DNA from: Vesta saturnalis
Lineage: Eukaryota; Arthropoda; Insecta; Coleoptera; Lampyridae
Length of the DNA stretch: 64,000 bases
Direction: 5' to 3'
Assembly: GCA_036346205.1 (NCBI GenBank)
Contig: JARFJB010002472.1
Coordinates: forward strand, 6,319,501-6,383,500
Shown here: piece after piece, positions 10,873 to 21,439 of the stretch
How the letters are laid out: each line of letters begins with the position of its first letter
How positions within the stretch are numbered: the first letter of the stretch is position 1
Made by a program: the position numbers and the translations under genes
Notes under the pieces: generated by a model
Told to the model about the DNA's origin: nothing
The model's database searches: none
What the model saw: the letters and a program-made list of their open reading frames with translations, nothing else

Positions 10873-13800
10873 CTACTGTCGGGGCGTATGTGCTGGGCGG
10901 AGGTCGTGAATGTGGACCTTGGCCAAGTCTCCGGCAGCGCGTTCCACCCAATAGGCGTTGGTGCCGGCGGTCGCTACCACGGTGTGAGGCCCATTCCACT
11001 TCCTCTCAAGTTGTCCGACTTGGGGCTTGTGGTTCCTCTCTAGCACCCGGTCGCCGTCCTTGTACTGGGTCCGGCCGGGGCCGTATTTGGCGTACCGTGA
11101 ACGATATTGGAGCTGATTTCGGTGAGCACGGGCTATGCGCTCCTCACGGGGTGTTCCGAGGTTCGCTACTTCCGGTTCGTTGTTACGCACCCTCCACTCC
11201 CCAGGTTTCAATAATTCGTACCCTAGGAGGGCCATGGCCGGGGTCATGCCGGTGGCGGCGTTACGTCGTGTTCGTAGGTTGAAGATCACAATGGGTAAGA
11301 TTCTATTCCATGTTTTTGGATCTCGTCCCTCGGTGTGGATTAGGAGCCCTTTCTTGATTTCCTGGTTGCGCCGTTCGACGGTGTTGGCGGCGGGGTGGAA
11401 GATAGGCGTCGTCCAATGAAGACATCCCCACTTCCGTAGGGCCGTGTCCCATGTGGCGGAGGTGAATTGGGGCCCGTTATCGGTTATGATGGCCCTCGGG
11501 AACCCATATCGGCCGAAGACCTCGTTCTCCAGGCGGTTGGCAATTACCGCTGTGGTGGCTTGCCCCACGGGGAATGCCTCGACCCACGCGCTGTACAGGT
11601 CGGTCACTATTAATAGTTGCCTGTGTCCCTCGTGCGTGGTGGTGTAGGGGCCCATCAAGTCTACGGACACGGCTTCCCAGGGGCGGGATGGTTGTCGTGG
11701 CCGGACGGTGGCGTCCTGATGTGGTCCCCGCTTGACTACTGCACATACCCAGCAGGCACGGACGTAGTCCCGTATTGACGTTTCGAGTTTGGGCCAGAAG
11801 TACCTTTGTGATACGGCCCGGGTGGTCTCCTCGGCGCCTGGGTGCCCGGCGGTGGGGTCATCGTGGTATGCGTACATGACGGATTCCTGGGCTTCGGAGG
11901 GAACGAGTAGTAGCGGCCCCCGTTCGCTACGTCGGTAAAGGTGACCGTCGCCTACCTCGTATTCCCTGAGGATACGGTGTTCCCCTGGTGTAGTCGCTCC
12001 ATCTTGTTGAACTGTTTCCCAGGTGTAGACGAGGTTGGGTGCGTGCTCATTCTGTCGCTGGCTCTCCCTAACCCGTTCTGCTAGGTCGGCCGCGGTGATG
12101 AGGGCGAGCGTTGGCGGTGGCGTCGTGGTTGGTGCTGGTGGTGGTGTCGGTGGCAACAGTCGGTCTAAGCTCGTCACTTCGGTGCTTACTCCTTGGCTGG
12201 AGGGATGTCGGGACAAGTGATCGGGAAGCTCGTTGTCCTTGCCCGGGCAGTGCACCACATCAAAGCTGAATTCTTGCAGTAGCAGCGCCCAGCGTGTAAG
12301 TTTGCTACGGCAATCTTTGGTCTGATGCAGCCAAAGGAGCGCCCGACTGTCGGTCCTTAGAGTGAAGCGGCGGTCTTCCAGGTATGGACGGTATTTCTTG
12401 ACTGCCCATATCACCGCGAGGCATTTTTGCTCGTTTACGTGGTACCGAGCCTCGGTGGCGGATAGCTTGGCGCTGGAGTAGCCAATGATCCGTCGTTGGC
12501 CTGGCTCCGGCTCTTGGTAGAGGACGGCTGCCACTCCTTTGCCGCTGGCGTCGGTCTGCAGCGTGAAGGGTAGAGAAAAATCAGGTCGGCTTAGGTGCAG
12601 TGGTTTCGTCATGGCGTCCTTCAGTGCCTGGAAGGCAGCTTCTGCTTCTTTAGTCCAGTTGAAGCGTTGTGACCCCTTCAGTATGTCGTTGAGCGGCGCC
12701 TGGAGCGAGGCGCAGTCGGCAACGTAGTCACGTACCCAGTTACTCAGCCCTAGGAAGCTGCGAAGCTGCTTCTTACTCTTAGGGGTCTCGGCGGCTCGCA
12801 AGGCTTCGATGTGTTCAGGACGGGGCTTGTTGCCATCGGCGGTGATGCGGTGGCCCAGGTAGTTGAGGGCGGTTACCCCGAACTGACATTTGTCGAGACT
12901 CAGCGTAAGGTTATGCTGCTGTAGTCGCTCTAGTACCAATCGGAGGTGGCGGAGGTGGTCGGCCCAGGTGTCGGAATATACGATTATATCGTCTAGGTAG
13001 ACGAGCACAAACTCTCGTAAATACCCTGCTAGGACGTCCTGGGTCATCAGTTTTTGAAAGGTGGCCGGCGTGTTCTTTAGTCCAAAAGGCATGACCCGGA
13101 ACTGATATGTGGCTCCGTCTGGTGTAGCGAAGGCAGTTAAGGGGCGGGAAGCTTCGGCGAGTGGTACCTGCCAATATCCGGACTTCAAGTCCAACGTGGA
13201 GAAGATGCGTGCTGTTCCCAGGTCCCGCAGGGTCTCGTGGATGATGGGCAGTGTCGAGCTCTCATCCACGGTGAGTTGATTGAGCCTGCGGTAGTCTACG
13301 CAGAACCTCGGCTTTCCATCCTTCTTCTCCACGATGACTATTGGCGAGCAATACCCGGATGTGCTACGCTCGATGACTCCGGTTGCCATCATGGACTCCA
13401 CTTCACTGGCTATTAACTGTTTCTTTGCCGGCGAGTATTTATACCGGGGCAGTCGGAACGGTGTGTCCTGGTGGAGTCGGATTGTGTGATGGGTGGAGGT
13501 GGTGGTGGCGTTGGGCCGCGGGTTGATCGCCTGACAGTCCCTCAAGATGCGAACTAGTTGAGGGGACAGCTCGTCGGGGAACCCATGTTGGAGGACGTCG
13601 GGGTCGAATGTTCCCAGGTCCACACAGCAAGTCGGTTTATCCCAATATATTGTTTGGCGGTGTTTGTTTCCCACGTGTACGCATCCCCGGTCGTAATCCA
13701 TGACCACCTTGTGTTGTTGGAGCCATGGTTGACCGAGGATGACCGCCGAGATGAGATCGTTAACAGCGAGGAATTCGCTCGTGTCCTCTTGTTCCCCCAG

Positions 13801-14036
13801 GGTGTAGCGTAGGTGGCTGCGACCAAGGATCGGAAGTTGTTGGTGGTGGCTCGCCAAGCGGGCGGGCTGATGCGGAGGTTCCATCCAGGTGTCGAATAAT
13901 TCTCGCCGGGCGAAATTGTGGGTCGACCCGGTGTCGAGGAGGGCGGCATAAGTGAGGGTGCCAAATCGGAGGTGGATGGTTGGCAGTCCGTTGCCCTGGC
14001 CGGATCGGATCAGGTTGACTTGTGGTTTTACGGCCG
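10873..14036 (-). CDS. pol: Gypsy pol polyprotein (protease, RT, RNase H, integrase)
   Basis: The long minus-strand frame is open from the end of gag to a stop at 10873. The first Met is at 13884, but the frame extends upstream and contains the aspartic protease motif ALLDTGSTHNF near 13905-13940, so translation probably enters from gag by a -1 frameshift. Downstream are RT with LVYLDDIIVYSD, RNase H with QTDASGKGVAAVLYQ and LRTDSRALLWL, the integrase H2C2 zinc region (HPGAEETTR...CWVC), and the catalytic integrase residues in VDLMGPY, ITDNGPQFTS and ERRNQEIKK. No chromodomain follows. No stop was seen in the 1003 residues from the Met. The protein makes cDNA in cytoplasmic particles and integrates it. 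Confidence 0.95.
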
Positions 14037-14780
14037 AGAGGCTAGCCCGGCCGTCGGTCCGTTTCCCGCCCGTTGTTGAGCCTCCGGACAGTCGCGATGG
14101 AAATGTCGTTCTGGGCAGAAGTGGCAGCGTGGAAGTTGGGATTCGGCCCTGGTGGTGGTGGTGGAGGTTGCCCTAGGTTCCGGGGTTGCTCGTAGACATA
14201 GGTCGTACTGTGCCACGAGTTCTGCTAGTTGTAAGATGCTCGTCGGTGTGGTCTGTATGAAGAATTGCCGGAGTTTTGGGGCGAGCAGGTCTTTGAGCAG
14301 CTCTAGGTGCTCGTTAATGTTGAGCTGTAGGCGGCGGGCGATCTTAGATTTCCGCTGCAGGAAATCTCCCCCGGTTTCTGACCGTTGATCTCGCCCGAAA
14401 AATTCGGACTTCAGCTTGGCTATGGTCCGTGGGTCGTTGAATTTCTTCAGCAGTAGCCGTTTTAGATTGCTAAATGTTGGCTCGAAGTCTGCGTAACCTT
14501 GCCACCACTTAGCTGCGGAGTCCTTGAGCAGTCCCCCGGCGTGACGGACTCGGTCTGTTTCGGGGATCTGGTGCGTCTGGAAGTATCCTTCGAGGTTGTC
14601 GAGGAATTCAGCGGGGTTGTCGAAAGTGTCTCCGAATGTTGGTGGGTTGATGACTTCCGGCGGTGTCAGCCTCCGAACGTCTTCGAGGCTCAAGAGCACG
14701 TATTTTTGCTCCTGTAGGGGTTGGGCGCCACTGGAGTTCTCCGGGTCCAGTCCGGTGGTGTTCCTGGTGGTCATTGGCAT
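14028..14780 (-). CDS. gag: Gypsy gag protein
   Basis: A 250-residue frame starts MPMTTRNTTG just downstream of the primer-binding site. The middle has the hydrophobic and charged composition of retrotransposon Gag capsid (LEGYFQTH, AAKWWQGY, LLLKKFNDPR). One zinc knuckle of the form CHFC-x3-H-x4-C, with CPERHFHRDC, lies near the C terminus. It ends in TAA at 14028, overlapping pol, which is open in the -1 frame there, a usual Gypsy arrangement. Gag would package the RNA into virus-like particles. Confidence 0.9.
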   Translation of the reverse strand: MPMTTRNTTGLDPENSSGAQPLQEQKYVLLSLEDVRRLTPPEVINPPTFGDTFDNPAEFLDNLEGYFQTHQIPETDRVRHAGGLLKDSAAKWWQGYADFEPTFSNLKRLLLKKFNDPRTIAKLKSEFFGRDQRSETGGDFLQRKSKIARRLQLNINEHLELLKDLLAPKLRQFFIQTTPTSILQLAELVAQYDLCLRATPEPRATSTTTTRAESQLPRCHFCPERHFHRDCPEAQQRAGNGPTAGLASRP

Positions 14781-14858
14781 GGTGTTGTCTTCCGGCTAGC
14801 TGTGCGGTGATCGCTCGTGTCGTAGGTGTTCGCGCACTGCAAAACTTCACTAGGCCCC

Positions 14859-14876
14859 ACGTTACGGGCCGCCAAT
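14859..14876 (-). promoter_or_regulatory. primer-binding site of the Gypsy element
   Basis: Directly after the 5' LTR the minus strand reads AT followed by TGGCGGCCCGTAACG. A TGG two bases from the LTR pairs with the CCA end of a tRNA primer. The tRNA was not identified. Confidence 0.6.
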
Positions 14877-15803
14877 TGTTACACGGACGCGCACTCCGAA
14901 TAAACAAAAACACAACACGACCTTTAGTTTGTACACCAGAAAACGCTATAAGTTTAATAATTGTTCTAGCACTAGGTGGTTCATAAAATACAGCACAAAT
15001 ACTATGGTAAACACAAGACAAGAGTAGTGGTGTATTGAATATAAACAACCGCAAATGGTTGTTGATAAATACTGACCAATCAACAATATCTACAAGTACA
15101 GATGACTAATTAAGTATAACAACAATATAGAAACAATCCCTAACTAATAATGAGTAAATGTACAACAATGATAAAAACAAGCCCTAACTAATAACAACGA
15201 ATATAAGACAAATCCCTACGCTAATGATAAACGAATATAATGCAAGTTATAATTAAACTAGAGAACAATATAATACATACAAACCCTAACTACGTACTAA
15301 TAATAATAATCGTCCGTGCGAACTAGTAACTAATATTGTCTATGGAAACCACTAAGTAACGATACTCGTCGTCGGGGTCGCACCAGGTCTCAACCTGCCT
15401 ACTCCTGGTGGTTGCGAGTCGGATGGCCTTTGGGGTAGTAACCTAAATTACTACACCCGAAGGAAGTGTTGTACGGGTGGCGAAACGGATGGCCTTTGGG
15501 GTAGTAACCGGAATTACGACACCCGAAGGAAGTGTTGAGCGAATGGTGGTACTGATGGCCTTTTGGGGTAGCAAATTAAATTACCACACCCGAAGGAAGT
15601 GATGCGAGCTGAAGCCAAACCGCCAGTCTCAGCGGCCCGCTAGGTAGATTGAAGACTATTACAACTACAGCTCGTTTGGGTCGAAGCGCAATGTTCGACT
15701 GACGCTGTCGGATTTTGTGGCTGCTTTTAAAGGGTCCGAACAATAGAATCCCCGCCGAGTAAGCCCGTCACGCTAAGCTCCGCCTATAGGGCGTAGCGTA
15801 ACA
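14877..15803 (-). repeat. 5' LTR of the Gypsy element
   Basis: This 927-bp copy carries the promoter of the element on the minus strand. It is 19 bp longer than the other LTR because of an extra segment near 14960-14980 that includes TTCTAGCACTAGG. The three 47-bp modules are present at 15419-15599. Confidence 0.95.
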
Positions 15804-15807
15804 GTAG

Positions 15808-16665
15808 GTCTTTTTTTGGAGCACAAGCTTTTGCGGGGCATAGAAGCATTACAGGCTACCGTTATAATATTTATTGTTGAGGTGACAAGAGTGTTTATCT
15901 CTGTTGTTTCGCTCTCATGTAACCTTACCACACTTCTAGCACTACGTTCCAACGTATCACAAAAGACGTTAACGTCTATTTTGCTACCATTCCATTTGTG
16001 TGTCTTCGCTGCATTAATTGATAAATATTCTCGTTGTTGAAGGATCTCAAAAGTAATGTATTGATGGTCACTGGCAGTGTACTCTTCTAATACTGTCCAA
16101 TTTAATATTCTTGATACTAACGTTTCAGAAGCGAAAGATACATCAGGGATAGTTTCGGCATATCCCGGTCGTCTAAAAGTGGACGTAGCTCCTTGGTTTA
16201 GTATCTGTAAACCAGTCCTGGCGGTCATCTCAAGCAAGTATTTACCTCTTGAATCTGAGTACGGCATGCCCCATTCAATAGCTTTTGCATTGAAATCACC
16301 TACTACTACAAGTTGCCCATTTCTGCAGAGTACCTCATCCTCAAGTTCATCTATTTTTTTGCGGTATTCTTGTATAGATTCATTTGGTGTAAAATAGCAT
16401 GAAATAAAAGTAGTTTTATCAGTTTCAAGCCACACGAAACCTCTACCTCGTCCAGATCGTATTGCTTGTACCTTTTGTGTATCTAGATTCCGAATAGCTG
16501 CGGTCCCTGTTAAATACCAATTTGGATATTTTAAATCTTGGTATTGTTCACTTATTAGAATAATGTCAATTCTTTTTTCAAAGGCAATTTGACGAAGAAG
16601 GTCATTTGCCATTCTACTTCGATGCATATTTGCTTTCAGAATTCTTATGATTGAAATTGTCTTTT
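15808..16665 (-). pseudogene. R1-clade LINE endonuclease, N-terminal half of ORF2
   Basis: The apurinic-like endonuclease nicks the target DNA for the LINE. Visible landmarks are RSRMANDLLRQ near the start, DIILISEQYQ, GFVWLETD, VVVGDFNAKAIEWGM (catalytic GDFNA) and TASDHQYITF (catalytic SDH). The frame runs from just downstream of ORF1 (Met at 16627, possibly entered further upstream) to KKRPT at the Gypsy insertion. The endonuclease itself is unbroken, but the ORF is cut from its RT by the 6-kb insertion. Confidence 0.9.
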
Positions 16666-17799
16666 TGCTTTTTCTAAGGCTTCTTTGAAAGCCCTACACT
16701 TTCCCGATCCAGATACATGGGTCACTTCCAAAGGACACAATCCTTTATCTATACATAGCAAACAAGGTGTTACAGTTTGGCACTCCTTAGCTTTATGTCC
16801 AGATTTAAGACATTTATAGCAACTGTCTTTCCTATCAGGACCGTTGCAGAGCTTGGCTACATGTCCATACCCTAAACATTTGAAGCAGCGTACTACGACA
16901 GCACGTGTGCGAACTCTACATACTATCCAACCAATTCTAATCTTTCCTAATTCTATTATTTTGAATGCAGATTTTTGATCCATATCAACAATAGCTACCT
17001 TTTGTCCCCTCGAGTTCGTAGGGGTTACGCCCACTTTTAGTTCTTGTATATCAGGGATCTCTTTTCGTATAGCGTCCTCAACTTCAGCTTTTTCTGTAAA
17101 ACAATCCATATCTTTTATTTCCACGGTGCACATAGGATTCAGGCTACGCACAACAGCGTTTTCTCGTAACACATTCGTAATCGCTTCACTAAAATCCTCT
17201 TTTCTTTTTGTATTTGCCCCAAGTTCAAGCAAAACTCCCCCTGAACGAGTTTTCTTTATAGATTTTATTTCAGCTTGTGATTCTTCTGGTTTTATGCTAC
17301 TACATATGATTTACCTGCAGTAGGTTTAGTCAAAATTGCTTCAGACTTTTTTCTTTTTCTGCGTTTTTCTTTTATTATTGTTTGGTTATCTGTAATATTA
17401 GAATCACAATGTAGTACAGTGGACTGCAATTCAGATTCGCCACTATTTCCTTCATTCTGACCCGACATTCTAGTACGATATCGTTTTTTCGACATAACTT
17501 CTTCATTCATTAAATTCTATTTCACATTTCTTCTTTGTTGACTCTATTGGCCCAGAAAGATTGGAAAGGTATTCCTCACTATTTTGAACTATAAAATCAT
17601 CATCTGTAACTTGCGTCTCTTGGGTTCTTTTTTCCGACGGTTTTAAATTGTTTTGACAACTAGCTATACATTCAATAGGTTCTTCAAGAAGACTTATACC
17701 TCTTTTAACGTCTTGGCTGATGTTTTTTTGCCGTACCATAGCCTTTTTTATGGTAGCAATAATATTTCTACACTTATCCAATTCTGATTGCTGCTCCAT
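16645..17799 (-). pseudogene. R1-clade LINE ORF1 (Gag-like), two frameshifts
   Basis: Three overlapping minus-strand pieces join into one ORF1. The first starts at 17799 with MEQQSELDKC; the frame shifts near 17505 (ATGAATGA overlap) and again near 17295. The N-terminal two thirds are Lys/Arg/Ser-rich and weakly conserved. The C-terminal part holds GGVLLELG, the RRM-like core region and three zinc knuckles, CFKCLGYGHVAKLC, CYKCLKSGHKAKEC and a CLLC...H...C unit. This triplet is typical of R1 and related clades. The protein would coat the LINE RNA. The frameshifts indicate an inactive copy. Confidence 0.88.
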
Positions 17800-17850
17800 G
17801 TTTTAAATCACAAATAAAATGAAAGAACTATAACTATTTAATTGTCTGTA

Positions 17851-18372
17851 TATTAAAACTAAACTAACCGTTAAACAAATCACTAATATAGTTTCATTTG
17901 TGCTAAAATGTTTGTCATAAATTTTATTAAAATAATCAAAAAAGGCAATGTTGTCCGAATGGAAAAAATACTAAATGTCACTCAAAATGTTACAAAACTT
18001 CAACCTTTATGGTATTTTTTCATTTATACTTTGTGATTCCAACACAGTTCCAAAATTAAGGACTAGTTTTTCAGTATACCTTCTAATTTACATATATATT
18101 TAGATATTTACCTTACATCAATCCCAAATTGTATTAAATATTTGACACACTTCAAAAAATTCTTGAAAAGTTTTAAAATTCAAAATTTTACATTTTCAGC
18201 GGTATTTACCAAAGTTTTTTATATAGCAATTCCAAAATCAAACACCAGTGTACATAAACAGCTAAAATAAAACTATATTCAAGCACAAACGTATTAAAAA
18301 ATGAAATATTTAATCGACAGTCACAATGACACACGTATTCAACCAATCTCAATAATCATCAATACTAATAAC

Positions 18373-18376
<4 letters not shown>
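17851..18376. other. AT-rich stretch between two LINEs
   Basis: This probably includes the 5' UTR of the R1-clade LINE at its start. Nothing else is recognised. No rDNA sequence is present. Confidence 0.45.
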
Positions 18377-18403
<27 letters not shown>

Positions 18404-19830
18404 TTGAATAACCTTTATTAACGTAATAATAATTACATTTTGAGGTCCTATCAAGTCTACAAGACTTACCGATGGGTACCATAATTAACATAAGATTTTA
18501 CACAGAAAATTGTTTAATCTGCTAAAGATAATGAAAAATAAAATTTGTTATTCTGGCGTTACACCACAACTGTTACGCTACTGATTACTAACAGAAAAGT
18601 AATAAAACTGAAAGACAAAAAAAAATAAATAAAACAATAAAAAAAATAATAAAATAAGAACAATATTTGAATATATCTTGAGAAAATCAAGCGTTATTCT
18701 AATAAAGTTTTCATATCTTTAACATCCTTATTGTAATTCCCTGATCCATGATTTAATTTGTGTTTTAAAAGTTTTAATTTTGCTTGGATACTGAATTTCC
18801 TTAGGTATTAAGTTATAAAGTTTTGGCACACACATTTTAAAGTACGTTCACCGTATTTATTATAACATTGGGGTACGGCATAATACGTCCTTCTAGTTAG
18901 ATAATTATGGGATAGAGGTACTTTATAAGAACTGTCTCCAATGTGTTCAATTATATTTAAATATTTATAGTAGCCATTCGGTGTAAGGGTATATGCCACT
19001 TCCAGAATTTCTTTCTTCTCTTTGTGTCGTCTACCTTGGATAAGCTTCAATATTTTACGTTGTAGCATCTCTAACTTATTTACATGTACCGGATCTGCGC
19101 ATCCCCATACTTTGACGGCATATCTTATAACTGATTCAACAACTGCTTTGTACACAATGTTCATTACCCTGGTATCCGTGTATTTTTTAAGCAAATAGGT
19201 CCCTCCTAACAGCCTTTTAATTTTTTGGTAAAGGTGGTCAATGTGTTTATTATATTTAAAATGATTATCTATCACTAGTCCTAGATATGTAGTTTCTGTC
19301 ATGTATTTCAGCATTGTGCATTTGCATTCTAACTTTCCAAATAAACACTCACATGTGTGCAACCTCACTTGTTTTAGAGTAATCTTCTGCATATGAGGAG
19401 TTTGAAAAACCATCACATGTGTTTTAGAGGCGTTCAAATTAAGACCTTTGTTATGTAACCATTTACTTATAAGATTTAGTTCTTCCTGAATTACTCTTCT
19501 GCATTCATCTACAGTGTGATGAGAGTACATCAGCATAGCATCGTCTGCATGCATATATAGTTTAGTACGCTTGGTAACTTTAAACATGACGTTGATATAT
19601 ATCAGAAAGAGGATTGGTCCAAGTTTACTGCCCTGTGGCACACCGTGTCGAACTGTTTCTGCCTTACTCATTTTGCTATGTACTTTAACAATGAATTTTC
19701 GGTTATGCATATACGATATAAACCAGCTTAGATATTTATCACAAATCCCAATTTTTCTCATATTTCTGATAAGTTCTTGATGATTGACCGTATCAAATGC
19801 TTTTGCTAAGTCTATGAAAACCGCTAATAA
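18377..19830 (-). mobile_element. CR1/L2-like LINE, 5'-truncated
   Basis: The minus-strand element consists of the RT from motif A to the C terminus, about 400 bp of 3' UTR and an AAT tail at 18377-18404. The 5' end is lost exactly at motif A, where an AAT microsatellite begins, the usual result of incomplete reverse transcription followed by a second event. Clade is assigned only by RT character. Confidence 0.75.
18808..19826 (-). pseudogene. LINE reverse transcriptase, C-terminal two thirds
   Basis: The frame begins at AVFIDLAKAFDTVNH (motif A with the catalytic Asp). It continues through VRHGVPQGSKLGPILF, the motif C region LYMHADDAML, LNASKTHVMVF, TTYLGLVIDNHFKYN and the thumb helix LEMLQRKILKLIQG, to a stop at 18808. 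A Leu run before motif A is translated microsatellite, not protein. The fragment from motif A onward has no stop, but it lacks RT motifs 0-2 and any endonuclease, so it is not active. Confidence 0.85.
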
Positions 19831-19928
19831 TAATAGTAATAATAATAACAATAATAATAATAATAATTATAATAATAATAGTAATAATAATAATAAAAGT
19901 AATAATAATAATAATAATAATAATAATA
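19827..19928. repeat. AAT-rich microsatellite
   Basis: About 100 bp of imperfect AAT with interspersed AGT, AAC and AAAAGT units lies at the truncated end of the LINE. It is directly followed by ATTTATTTATTGCC, which resembles the 3' end of a CR1-type LINE. It may therefore be the tail of a second LINE that inserted here. Confidence 0.75.
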
Positions 19929-20060
19929 TTTATTTATTGCCCAACAGAATAATTCCACTTACAGGACAATACATAAAATAAACTAATTATTACAAACTAT
20001 GTTAATATTAATTCCGATTTATTGAACATCTAATAATAACCATTAATTGACAGTTACACC
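19929..20060 (-). repeat. possible 3' end of a second CR1-type LINE
   Basis: ATTTATTTATTGCCCAACAG next to the AAT run has the form of CR1-family 3' ends read on the minus strand. No coding part is attached. This is a weak call from composition and position only. Confidence 0.3.
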
Positions 20061-21144
20061 CATTTTTTTCCATGGCCAGCTATTACATACCTTATCTTAT
20101 TTTTCCCAAGAAAGTATAATAACCGCAGTTTTGTTTACTCACCTTAGATTACGCTTCATATCTAACGTATTTTAACGCGGCAGAAGAGCGTATTAGAAAA
20201 AGATACTAGTACGAGTATAAAAATATCATTTAAATATTAAAATTTGCTGTAAATGGTACTATTAATGTTAGAAATCTATGTCTAATAACAAATTTTGATG
20301 AATATCCATGAAACTTTGAAACGTATCAGTATAATTACAAATATAAAAGATATTACGTACTTTGTGCCGCACCCAATAGAAATGAAATATACAGGTGTTC
20401 CCTTTAAAAGATATAACTTTTACGCCTAGTTTTGATTAATAACAGGTAGTTTCGGATAAAGAGGAATTTAACTAAAAAACGAGTGGATTTGGGTATAGGG
20501 AATGCTTAATAAAATTGATAGAGCAGCAAATAAGATAACCATAGCCGATGAAAAATAAAGGGTACTCCATTTGAAAATTTCGAGAAAATATATGATTCTC
20601 GTTTTGGACCATACTGTATATGAGTTCCGATATTTCTTGAAGCGATTTATATAAAAGTAAAATAGATCATATACATAAAATATCCTACTCCAAATAATAA
20701 TTAATTTTGTTTGTTCTTGAAAGATACCGAGTGATCAAGACATGTCCACTCAGACAAAGGAATTGTCATATCTTTGAAAGCACTCGGAATAAAAAGCAGA
20801 AATTTTGTTGAGGTAATGTACGAAGCGAAGAGAATTGAAATCTGGAATAATACATAGGGTGTTCCATTAAAAAATAGATAACTTTGTGTTGTCATGGACT
20901 TTTTATGGCATTTTATTGCTCCATTTTAATATGTTGTGTAATATAAATCAGTTTTAGATATAATAGAAGACGGGAGCAAAGATGCAGGACCCTGTATATT
21001 TGCTACAGAAAGATGCCGCTGGCATAAAGAAGTTATGTACTATCCACATCACATATTTATAAAAAGTGTAGTTGAGTTATATGTAGTTATTTTATTTTTA
21101 TAACCAATTGTGACGCTTTTACGTTGCTGTGATAAAAATTAAAA
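20061..21144. other. non-coding stretch with mariner-end-like motifs
   Basis: No gene is seen. Three short segments resemble mariner or MITE termini: ACAGGTGTTCCCTTT near 20391, AGGGTACTCCATTTG near 20560 and ATAGGGTGTTCCATT near 20852. Related words occur inside the long TIRs of the mariner copies at 1-1355 and 38119-40528. They could be solo ends of decayed MITEs. Confidence 0.4.
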
Positions 21145-21302
21145 CATAATTTTTCAACTTTGACAAAATTGTTTATAACATCTTTACCAATTTTTACAAA
21201 CATTACTACTGTCGAAGATAACTGTAAGTGTTATCGAAACGTTTAGATTGTATAATTTAAATACACCATTAAAAACCCAAAAAAGATAAGTATTTAATTA
21301 TT
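21145..21302. repeat. second copy of the MITE found at 4400-4880 (partial)
   Basis: The stretch from CAAAATTGTTTATAACATC through GTTATCGAAACGTTTAG to the GATAAGTATTTAATTA end matches the right part of the 4400-4880 element with a few indels. The left half of the foldback is missing or too diverged to see. Confidence 0.65.
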
Positions 21303-21377
21303 ACATATATTTTAATTCAGGCTAATATAATTTCCTGTAGATTAATTGTTGAATACTGTTGAAGTATTCTCCAACCT

Positions 21378-21378
<1 letters not shown>

Positions 21379-21436
<58 letters not shown>
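21379..21436. repeat. TA dinucleotide microsatellite
   Basis: About 29 TA units lie directly before a mariner terminus (CAGTGTGGTG at 21437). TA repeats are preferred mariner targets, which explains the juxtaposition. Confidence 0.95.

Positions 21437-21439
<3 letters not shown>

Larger units (their letters stand above)
9761..15803 (-). mobile_element. Ty3/Gypsy LTR retrotransposon, nearly intact
   Basis: The 6043-bp element has direct LTRs at 9761-10668 and 14877-15803, both starting TGTTACACGG and ending GCGTAACA on the plus strand. GTAG occurs immediately on each side (9757-9760 and 15804-15807) as a 4-bp target duplication. On the minus strand the order is 5' LTR, primer-binding site, gag, pol (protease, RT, RNase H, integrase), polypurine tract, 3' LTR. 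No env-like frame was seen. It is much more GC-rich than its surroundings. Gag and pol are open, so it may be young. It interrupts the R1-clade LINE. Confidence 0.96.
7592..17850 (-). mobile_element. R1-clade LINE split by a Gypsy insertion
   Basis: Read on the minus strand this is a long LINE: ORF1 with three CCHC knuckles (17799-16645), then ORF2 with AP-type endonuclease (about 16665-15808) and reverse transcriptase plus C-terminal CCHC (9756-7719), a short 3' UTR and an A-rich/AAT tail. Without the 6-kb Gypsy element the LINE is about 4.2 kb. The clade call rests on the ORF1 zinc-knuckle triplet, the endonuclease sequence and the TYWW motif restored across the insertion. R1 elements are classically in 28S rDNA, but no rDNA flanks this copy. 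ORF1 has two frameshifts and ORF2 at least one. Confidence 0.88.

Noticed and set aside
10738..14799. Several plus-strand frames opposite the Gypsy gag and pol
   Set aside because: They are antisense shadows in GC-rich coding sequence and carry no motifs of their own.
19784..19981. Plus-strand frame with a long Asn run
   Set aside because: It is translation of the AAT microsatellite and the antisense of LINE RT motif A; not a gene.
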